Source: Betaproteobacteria bacterium (GTDB taxonomy: Bacteria > Pseudomonadota > Gammaproteobacteria > Burkholderiales > Burkholderiaceae_C). Taken from it: 11,667 bases of DNA. This document shows, in pieces, positions 5,743-11,667 of this stretch (its first letter is position 1; the number at the start of each line of letters is the position of its first letter). Both the position numbers and the translations under genes were made by a program. The notes beneath the pieces are model-generated. The model was not told where the DNA came from. It saw only the letters and a list, made by a program, of their open reading frames with translations, and did no database searches. The DNA is taken from positions 1 through 11,667 of the forward strand of contig VBCQ01000299.1 of the NCBI GenBank assembly GCA_005882155.1, written 5' to 3'.

Positions 5743-8700
5743 TCACCCCAACCCGCGCAACTCGCGCAGCGCCACCGACAGCATCGCCGCATCCGGCGCG
5801 GCCACCGCACGCAGCTCGCCAAGCAACTGCCCCGCTCGCTCCAGCGTGCGACTGTTGCTCTCTTGCCAGGCGGCGATCAGCGTCGTCGGCGATGAACCTT
5901 CGGTGCCGTTCGCCAGCACCGACCCCGTCACCGCGCGCTGCAGCCCCGACAAGTCGTCGAGCATCGCGCCCTTGGCGAGCATCTGCCAGTGCTTGTCGCC
6001 GGGCAGCGCGCCGATCTTGTCGCGCAGCCACGGGATGCCGAGCCGGTTCGCGAGATCGAAGTAGATCGCTGCAACCGGCGCGACCGGCTGCTTCGCCTTG
6101 CCGGCCACTTCGGCGATGTCGAGCGTCGCGTACAGCGTGCCGAAGGTGACGACGCTCTCCGCGAGCTCGCGCGGCACGCCCTTGGCGACGTAGTTCGCGA
6201 CCGCCGCATCGACGCGCGCGCGCTCGTCGGCATCGAGCAGCTCGGGCAATCGTGCCGACAGCGCCTCGACCCCCGGCATGAAATGCGCAATCGTCTCGCC
6301 CATGTCTTCGTTCAGGCGGCGCGAGCGCAGGAACCATTTCGTGCCGCGCTCGAGTTGGCGGCTGGTGTCGATCAGCATGCTCGACTGCACGTCGTCAGCG
6401 ACCTGGTTGTCGAGCGCCTCGATCGCGTTCCACAGCGGCACCATGCCGAAGATCTCGCGGCTCATCAGATAGGCGCGAACGATCTCGTGGGCGCGCGCGC
6501 CGGTCGTCTCGCCGAGCCGGTGCACGAAGGTGCTGCCGACCCGGTTGATCATGCTGTTGGTCACGTGCGTCGCGATGATCTCGCGCTTCAGCGGATGGCG
6601 CGGCATGTAGGCCGCAAAGCGATCGTGCAGCGCCTGCGGGAAGTAGCGCTCGAGCGCGGTCGCGACCCACGGGTCGTCGGGCAGCGTCGACGCGAGCAGC
6701 TCGTCGTAGAGCCAAATCTTGCTGTAGGCGAGCAGCACCGCGCGCTCGGGACTGGTAAGCCCGAGCCCTTCGGCGCGCCGCTCGGCGATCGCTTCGTCGG
6801 ACGGCAGAAATTCGATCGCGCGATTCAAGCGGCCTGCCTTTTCCAGATACTGCATGAAGCGCGCTTGCGCATCGAGCAGCTGCGGCGCGATGCGGCCCGT
6901 CACCGACAGCACCTGGGTCTGGAAGACGTTGTCGCGCAGAACCAGTGAAGCCACATCGTCGGTCATCTCCGGCAGCAGCGCATTGCGCTGCTTCTCGGTC
7001 AGCTCGCCCTCGCCGATCGGCAGCCCGAGCAGGATCTTGATGTTGACCTCGTGGTCCGACGTGTCGACACCTGCCGAATTGTCGATCGCGTCGGTGTTGA
7101 TGCGCCCGCCGGCAAGTGCGAACTCGATGCGCCCGAGCTGGGTACAGCCGAGGTTGCCGCTCGTCGCCTTCACGTAGGTGCCGATGCCGCCGTTGTAGAT
7201 CAGGTCCACCGGCGCCTTGAGGATCGCGTTGACGAGCTCGGTCGGCGTCATCGCGTCGGCCGTGATGCCGAGCGCCTTCTTCACTTCGGGCGTGATCGGA
7301 ATCGACTTCGCGCTGCGCGCATGCACGCCGCCGCCGGCCGAAATGAGCTTGGCGTCGTAGTCGGCCCACGACGAGCGCGGCAGCTTGAACAGGCGCTCTC
7401 GCTCGGCGAAGCTGCGCTGCGTGTCCGCGACCGGGTCGAGAAAGATGTGGCGGTGGTCGAAGGCCGCGACGAGCTTGATGTGCGGCGACAGCAGCATGCC
7501 GTTGCCGAACACGTCGCCCGACATGTCGCCGACGCCGGCCACCGTGAAGTCGGTCGCCTGCGTGTCGATGCCCATCTCGCGGAAGTGCCGCTTCACGGAC
7601 TCCCAAGCGCCGCGCGCGGTGATGCCCATCGCCTTGTGGTCGTAGCCGACCGACCCGCCCGAAGCGAACGCGTCACCGAGCCAGAAGCCGTATTCGCGGC
7701 TGATGCCGTTGGCGTAGTCGGAGAAGGTCGCCGTGCCCTTGTCGGCCGCGACGACGAGGTAGGGATCGTCGGCGTCGTGGCGTCGCACTTGCGGCGGCGG
7801 GTCGATGCTGTCGCCGACGCGGTTGTCGGTGAGGTCGAGCAGGCCGCGCAGGTAGTCCTGGTAGCAGGCCACGCCTTCCTTCATGAACGCCTCGCGATCG
7901 GTGCCCGACGGCGCACGCTTCAGCACGAAGCCGCCCTTCGAGCCGACCGGCACGATGACGGTGTTCTTCACCATCTGCGCCTTCACCAAGCCCAGGACTT
8001 CGGTGCGGAAATCTTCCGGCCGATCCGACCAGCGCAGCCCGCCGCGCGCGACCTTGCCGCCGCGCAGGTGCACGCCTTCGAAGCGGGTCGAGTAGACGAA
8101 GATTTCGAACATCGGCTTCGGCTCGGGCAGGCCCGGCACTTTCGATGAATCGAACTTGAACGAGACGAAGCTGCGCCGCTTGCCCGCGGCGTCGCGCCGC
8201 CAGTAGTTGGTTCGCGTGGTCGCGAGAATCAGCGCGAGGGTTTGACGCAGCACGCGGTCTTCCGAGAGGTTCTCGACATGCTCGAGCGCCGCCTCGATTT
8301 CGGCCACCTTGCCGCTCGCACGCGCGTCGGCATCGTCGGCCGGCTGCGGGTCGAAGCGCAGCATGAACAAATCGACCAGCAAGCGCGCGATATCGGCATG
8401 CGCGGCGAGCGTGGTCTCGATGAAGGTCTGCGACAGCGCAAAGCCGATCTGCCGCATGTACTTCGCATACGCCCGCAGCACGACGATCTCTTGCGCGGCC
8501 ATGCGTGCCGCGACGACGAGCCGGTTGAAGTCGTCGTTCTCGACATCGCCGCGCAGCACCGCGCCGAATGCATCCTCGAACACCTGGTGCAACGCGTCGA
8601 CCTCGACCTCTGCATCAACGCCGACGCCGAGCAGGCCGAAGTCGTGGATCCAGATCGGCGCCGAGCCCTGCGGCGCGACGCGATGCGGATGCTCGTCGAG

Positions 8701-10428
8701 CACCTTCATGCCCATGTGCTCGAGCATCGGCAGACTTGCCGACAGCGTCAGCGGCTCGCCGCGGCGCAGCAGCTTGAAGCGCAAGGTGCCGGGCGCCGCC
8801 TCGAGCGGGCGGTACAGGTTCATGGCAATCGGTTGTTCGTCGCCGAGCTTGGCCATCATCTCGATGTCGGGCACCGCCGCGCGCGCGGCGAACTCGTCGC
8901 GGTAGCCGGGCGGAAACGCGCCGCCGAACTGGCGCAGCAGCTCGTTGCCGCGCGCCTCGCCCTGCGCGTCGATCAACGCGGTCTTCAGGTCGTCGTCCCA
9001 GCGCCGCGCCGCGGCGACGAGACGCGACTCGAGCTCGCGAACATCGAACGCCGGGATGTGTCCCGGCTGGGTTCGCACGATGATCTGGATTCGCGCCAGC
9101 ACCGACTCCGACAAGTGCACGTAGAACTCGGAGCTGGTGCCGTTGAACGCCTGCATCAGGATCGCCTGCCACTTCTGGCGCAGTTCGGTGGTGTAGTTCT
9201 CGCGCGGCGCGTAGATCAGGCACGAGACGAAGCGCTCGAACGGATCGCGCCGCACGAACAGGCGAAAGCGTTGCCGGTCGCCGAGGTGCAGGATGCCCAT
9301 CGCGGTGTACAGCAGATCGTCGGTGCCGATCTGGAACAGCTCGTCGCGCGGATAGGTCTCGAGGATGTTGACGAGCGCCTTGCCGGCATGGCTGCCCGGC
9401 GCGACGCCGGCGCGCGCGAACACGTCGGCGGTCTTGCGCCGCAGCAGCGGAATGTCGGCCGGGTTCGCGCTGTACGCGGTCGACGTGAAGAGACCGAGGA
9501 AGCGGTCTTCGCCGCAGACCTGGCCCTGGTCGTCGAAGCGCTTGACGGCGATGTAGTCGAGATAGCCGGGGCGATGCACCGTCGATCGCGACGTCGACTT
9601 AGTGACCACCAGCAGCTCGGGCCGGCGCGCATAGGCGCGCACCTCGGGCGGCAGCGCCGCGAAGCGCGCCGACGCTTCGTGCGGCTGCACCTCGCGAAGA
9701 ATGCCGAGACTCGAATCCGGAACGACCTTCAGCACGTCCTGCCCATCGACCGTCGCCAACTCATGCGAGCGGCAGCCGAGAAAGGTGAAGTGGTTGTCGG
9801 CGAGCCAGAGCAGGAAGGCCTGGCCTTCGGCCAGCTCGGCCGGCGGAATCGGCGGGGCGCGCTGGTCGAGGCCCTTGACGATCGCGAGCACGCGGTCGCG
9901 CATCTTCGTCCAGTCGCTGATCGCGAGCCGCACATCGCCGAGCACGTGGATAAACGATTCGCGCCGCGCGTCGGCCGATGCAGGGTCGGCCGCCAGCCCG
10001 CGCAGGGTGCCGTCGGTCGAGCGATGAACGGCCATCAGTGGATGGATGATCAAGTGCAGCGTGAGGCCGTTGCGGTTGACTTCCATCGTCACCGAGTCGA
10101 CGAGGAACGGCATGTCGTCGTTGACGATCTCGATCACCGTGTGCGTCGATTGCCAGCCGTGCTCGGCGATCGTCGGGTTGAACACGCGCACCCGCGCATG
10201 CCCCGGCTCGCGCTTGCGCGCGAAGCTCCAGTGCGACATCGCCGCGCCGTACAGGTCGGCGACGTCGCGCTCGGCCAAGTCCTCGGGGTCGACCTGACCG
10301 AAATACTGCTGTACGAACGCCGCGATCTCGTCGCGCTGATCGGCCGCCACTTTCGAGCGCACGAGCTTGATAACTTCATTCAGGCGTTCCGCTCTGCGGC
10401 CGATTTCGGTCGTTGTCTCCGTCAACAT
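5743..10428 (-). CDS. gdhB: NAD-specific glutamate dehydrogenase, large (180-kDa, GDH-180) type
   Basis: A 1561-residue enzyme, within the usual 1,550-1,650 range for this family (Bac_GDH). It oxidatively deaminates glutamate to 2-oxoglutarate and ammonium with NAD in the cytosol, a catabolic step for glutamate and other amino acids. The N-terminal region of about 700 residues carries regulatory, ACT-like segments (NDDMPFLVDSVTME near 103-116). The catalytic core shows RGGLRWSDRPEDFRTE (795-810), MVKNTVIVPVGSKGGFV (819-835, with the substrate-site lysines), DKGTATFSDYANG (896-908) and the dinucleotide-binding stretch GVGDMSGDVFGNG (965-977). YNGGIGTYVK (1078-1087) and the long helical C-terminus follow. 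ATG 10428 is chosen because AGGAG lies 6 bases upstream; the frame is open to a TTG at 10485 without a site. No frameshift or missing motif is seen. The symbol gdhB follows use in Pseudomonas for this type. The next gene downstream is separated by a strong hairpin. Confidence 0.97.
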   Translation of the reverse strand: MLTETTTEIGRRAERLNEVIKLVRSKVAADQRDEIAAFVQQYFGQVDPEDLAERDVADLYGAAMSHWSFARKREPGHARVRVFNPTIAEHGWQSTHTVIEIVNDDMPFLVDSVTMEVNRNGLTLHLIIHPLMAVHRSTDGTLRGLAADPASADARRESFIHVLGDVRLAISDWTKMRDRVLAIVKGLDQRAPPIPPAELAEGQAFLLWLADNHFTFLGCRSHELATVDGQDVLKVVPDSSLGILREVQPHEASARFAALPPEVRAYARRPELLVVTKSTSRSTVHRPGYLDYIAVKRFDDQGQVCGEDRFLGLFTSTAYSANPADIPLLRRKTADVFARAGVAPGSHAGKALVNILETYPRDELFQIGTDDLLYTAMGILHLGDRQRFRLFVRRDPFERFVSCLIYAPRENYTTELRQKWQAILMQAFNGTSSEFYVHLSESVLARIQIIVRTQPGHIPAFDVRELESRLVAAARRWDDDLKTALIDAQGEARGNELLRQFGGAFPPGYRDEFAARAAVPDIEMMAKLGDEQPIAMNLYRPLEAAPGTLRFKLLRRGEPLTLSASLPMLEHMGMKVLDEHPHRVAPQGSAPIWIHDFGLLGVGVDAEVEVDALHQVFEDAFGAVLRGDVENDDFNRLVVAARMAAQEIVVLRAYAKYMRQIGFALSQTFIETTLAAHADIARLLVDLFMLRFDPQPADDADARASGKVAEIEAALEHVENLSEDRVLRQTLALILATTRTNYWRRDAAGKRRSFVSFKFDSSKVPGLPEPKPMFEIFVYSTRFEGVHLRGGKVARGGLRWSDRPEDFRTEVLGLVKAQMVKNTVIVPVGSKGGFVLKRAPSGTDREAFMKEGVACYQDYLRGLLDLTDNRVGDSIDPPPQVRRHDADDPYLVVAADKGTATFSDYANGISREYGFWLGDAFASGGSVGYDHKAMGITARGAWESVKRHFREMGIDTQATDFTVAGVGDMSGDVFGNGMLLSPHIKLVAAFDHRHIFLDPVADTQRSFAERERLFKLPRSSWADYDAKLISAGGGVHARSAKSIPITPEVKKALGITADAMTPTELVNAILKAPVDLIYNGGIGTYVKATSGNLGCTQLGRIEFALAGGRINTDAIDNSAGVDTSDHEVNIKILLGLPIGEGELTEKQRNALLPEMTDDVASLVLRDNVFQTQVLSVTGRIAPQLLDAQARFMQYLEKAGRLNRAIEFLPSDEAIAERRAEGLGLTSPERAVLLAYSKIWLYDELLASTLPDDPWVATALERYFPQALHDRFAAYMPRHPLKREIIATHVTNSMINRVGSTFVHRLGETTGARAHEIVRAYLMSREIFGMVPLWNAIEALDNQVADDVQSSMLIDTSRQLERGTKWFLRSRRLNEDMGETIAHFMPGVEALSARLPELLDADERARVDAAVANYVAKGVPRELAESVVTFGTLYATLDIAEVAGKAKQPVAPVAAIYFDLANRLGIPWLRDKIGALPGDKHWQMLAKGAMLDDLSGLQRAVTGSVLANGTEGSSPTTLIAAWQESNSRTLERAGQLLGELRAVAAPDAAMLSVALRELRGLG

Positions 10429-10434
10429 GCAGTT

Positions 10435-10439
10435 CTCCT
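10435..10439 (-). promoter_or_regulatory. Ribosome binding site of the glutamate dehydrogenase
   Basis: Read on the minus strand this is AGGAG, 6 bases before ATG 10428. It fixes the start of the protein at MLTETTTEIG and excludes the 19-residue upstream extension. Confidence 0.8.
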
Positions 10440-10456
10440 GTGGCAGGTCGTCAGCG

Positions 10457-10485
10457 GTTGTACCGCGTGGCGACGTGGCGGGCAA
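10457..10485 (-). promoter_or_regulatory. Candidate sigma-70 promoter for the glutamate dehydrogenase
   Basis: On the minus strand, TTGCCC (10485-10480) and TACAAC (10462-10457) are separated by exactly 17 bases, each matching 4 of 6 consensus positions. It would place the start of transcription about 20 bases before the coding start. In DNA this rich in GC such a match is suggestive only. Confidence 0.3.
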
Positions 10486-10499
10486 TCGAACAAAGCCCG

Positions 10500-10580
10500 T
10501 TCGACCTCAGCCGTTCGCCCTGAGGTATCGAAGGGCCTGCCCCGAACTGCGCGCTGGCTTCGATACCTCAGCCCGAACGG
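10500..10580. repeat. REP-like inverted repeat element
   Basis: Arms 10511-10533 and 10558-10580 are inverted copies agreeing at 21 of 23 positions, with a perfect 14-bp core (CTGAGGTATCGAAG) and a 24-base spacer. A further degenerate inverted unit, TTCGACCTCAG at 10500-10510, abuts the left arm and lacks the TA of the core. The GTTCGCCCTGAG...TCGAAGG style resembles dispersed extragenic palindromic units common in Burkholderiales and other proteobacteria, as I recall them. It lies between the 177-residue gene and the dehydrogenase, and its right arm holds the stop codon of the former. No T-tract follows, so terminator action is not evident. Confidence 0.8.
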
Positions 10581-11101
10581 GGTGGCGGGACGGCGCGCGT
10601 CGCGAGCAAGCGCAACCGACTCAATTCCAGCCAAGCCTCGCTGCCATACGCGGCCACGAGGTCGCGCCCCGCTTCGCTCCAGTGCGCATCGCTCATCGGG
10701 ACCCCTATCTCGCGCAGATAGTTCTCATCCACGACGACGAACTGGCGCCGATACGGCAGCAGCACCCGATGCTCGGCCGCCGCAAGCGCCACGCGCGCTT
10801 CGGCGACGCTCGCAAACCAGTGATTGAGCAAGCCGTTGCAGCGCGGCGAATGCCAGAACGTGCCGGCGTCGTCGCCGGCAGCGGCCTGTCCGCCGAGCAC
10901 GCGGCGCGCCTGGTCCCAGCTCGCAAAGCCGACTTCGATCGCGACCAGGCTCAGGCAATCGCGCAATCGCCATTCGCGCGGTGGCGCTGTCGCGCGACCG
11001 CTCGCCGCCTGGGCGCGCGCGACGAGAGACAAGTCGCCTTCGCGAGCCGCGTTGAGGCCCAGCCGCGCACGCGTCTTCAGTTCGGCGATCAGCGCGTTCA
11101 T
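10568..11101 (-). CDS. Hypothetical protein, 177 residues, coupled to the SDR gene
   Basis: I do not recognise this protein. It begins MNALIAELKTRARLGLNAAR, and its ATG (11101-11099) overlaps the stop of the upstream dehydrogenase as ATGA without a clear Shine-Dalgarno, which points to translational coupling. The N-terminal third is helical, with the segment LRDCLSLVAIEVGFASWDQA at 47-66, a pattern seen in several small bacterial families ('VA...GF.sW'). The C-terminal part has conserved-looking aromatic and polar residues: WHSPRCNGLLNHWFAS (83-98), LLPYRRQFVVVDENYL (114-129) and a W at 141. No signal peptide, membrane segment or metal site is clear. Codon usage matches the neighbours. The last residues (PPPRSG) and the TGA come from the REP-like repeat, so the native C-terminus may have been altered. 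A cytosolic protein is likely; no function can be given. Confidence 0.8.
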   Translation of the reverse strand: MNALIAELKTRARLGLNAAREGDLSLVARAQAASGRATAPPREWRLRDCLSLVAIEVGFASWDQARRVLGGQAAAGDDAGTFWHSPRCNGLLNHWFASVAEARVALAAAEHRVLLPYRRQFVVVDENYLREIGVPMSDAHWSEAGRDLVAAYGSEAWLELSRLRLLATRAVPPPRSG

Positions 11102-11667
11102 GCCGGCATCCCGAAGTCGGTGAAGGGCTTGCGGCCGTCGATGATCGCGCGGTGTCGTGCTTCGATCCACGGCAGCGTCTCGGGATGCGTGAACCAGTAG
11201 AACGGCGCACCGGCTTCCAGGCCGTCGAGAACGCGCTCCGCAAATTGGCTCGCCGGCTCGGCTCGCGTCATTGCGTCGCGGATGTAATCGACGAACGGGT
11301 TCGGCGCTGCGGCACGCGACGCCGCCAGCGGCGCCGCTTCGGCGTAGCGCTGCAGGTTGATGATGTCGCTGCGGACCATGCCCGGACACAGCGCACGCAC
11401 GCTGACGCCGCTGCCTGCGCTTTCGTAATACAAGCCCTCGAGCGCGCTCAGCAGCGCGGCCTTGCTCGCGCGGTACGGGCCTGCGCCGGGGTAGCTCTGC
11501 AGGGCTGCGGCCGACAGGGTCGCGACCGCCTTGCCGCCGGCTGCGCGCAAATGCGGCCACCACAGTCGCAGCGTGCGCAGCACGCTCGCCACATTGACCT
11601 CCCAGGCCCATTGCCACGCGTCGTCGCTCGCCGACAGCACGTCGCCGGGGATGCCGCCGATGCCGGC
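11098..11667 (-). CDS. Short-chain dehydrogenase/reductase (SDR), C-terminal 189 residues
   Basis: The gene runs off the right edge, so its start and the N-terminal TGxxxGxG cofactor motif are missing. The visible part begins AGIGGIPGD, which would be the end of the NNAG motif of classical SDRs. It then shows Asn25 (WEVNV), Ser52 in TLSAAALQS, and the catalytic YxxxK as Y65-K69 in GPYRASK, followed by PGMVRSDI, the usual cofactor loop after strand 6. An NAD(P)-dependent oxidoreductase acting on a hydroxyl or keto substrate is thus well supported, but the substrate cannot be told. The C-terminus after about residue 120 is variable as usual in SDRs and ends KPFTDFGMPA. Its stop overlaps the start of the unknown 177-residue gene by four bases, so the two are probably made together. 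The frame stays open to the window edge. Confidence 0.9.
   Translation of the reverse strand, partial: AGIGGIPGDVLSASDDAWQWAWEVNVASVLRTLRLWWPHLRAAGGKAVATLSAAALQSYPGAGPYRASKAALLSALEGLYYESAGSGVSVRALCPGMVRSDIINLQRYAEAAPLAASRAAAPNPFVDYIRDAMTRAEPASQFAERVLDGLEAGAPFYWFTHPETLPWIEARHRAIIDGRKPFTDFGMPA

Noticed and set aside
10486..10600. A CRISPR array or insertion-sequence end
   Set aside because: The repeated units are inverted and too few, without regular spacers, and no transposase or target duplication is visible. A REP-like unit fits better.
8242..10827. An 861-codon open frame on the plus strand opposite the glutamate dehydrogenase
   Set aside because: It lies antisense to a clear, motif-complete enzyme, has an Arg/His/Ala/Leu/Asp-rich composition without domain patterns, and runs through the REP-like repeat. 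High-GC genes commonly leave such an open antisense frame.
11102..11617. An N-terminal extension of the 177-residue protein to a start at 11617
   Set aside because: The extension overlaps the SDR gene in another frame and is arginine-rich shadow sequence; the ATG at 11101 with the ATGA overlap is the natural start.

Overview
The window is high-GC DNA, dense with genes, and reads as proteobacterial chromosome. The NAD-specific glutamate dehydrogenase of the 180-kDa type, the DUF2059-like protein tail, the WS/DGAT and the REP-type repeat together fit a betaproteobacterium, probably Burkholderiales. That placement is an inference from gene types and style, not a proven identification. No RNA genes, insertion sequences or CRISPR arrays are visible, and no gene-free stretch exceeds about 140 bases.

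Left part, plus strand (1-4678): the 3' end of a DUF2059-like gene is followed by a probable operon of three genes. These are a wax ester synthase/acyl-CoA:diacylglycerol acyltransferase (WS/DGAT, 233-1615), a DUF4382-type lipoprotein (1612-3000, start overlapping the previous stop as ATGA) and a fatty acyl-CoA reductase of the FAR/male-sterility type (about 3056-4678). FAR makes fatty alcohols from acyl-CoA, and WS/DGAT joins them to a second acyl-CoA to give wax esters, so the two enzymes form a minimal wax ester pathway. The lipoprotein between them has no known role in such a pathway and is the most interesting unknown here.

Right part, minus strand (4638-11667), in transcription order from the right edge: a short-chain dehydrogenase/reductase cut by the window edge, a 177-residue protein I do not recognise (again coupled by ATGA), a gap with a REP-like inverted repeat, the very large NAD-glutamate dehydrogenase (10428-5743), a gap with a perfect 20-bp hairpin, and an alpha/beta hydrolase of the monoacylglycerol lipase/lysophospholipase type. 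The hydrolase ends tail-to-tail with the reductase gene, their coding ends overlapping by 41 bases. The hydrolase may act on neutral lipids or acylglycerols, which would fit its position beside the wax ester genes, but this is inferred from position and family only.

The glutamate dehydrogenase is a catabolic housekeeping enzyme (glutamate to 2-oxoglutarate) with its own ribosome binding site and a candidate promoter. It shows no functional tie to the lipid genes.
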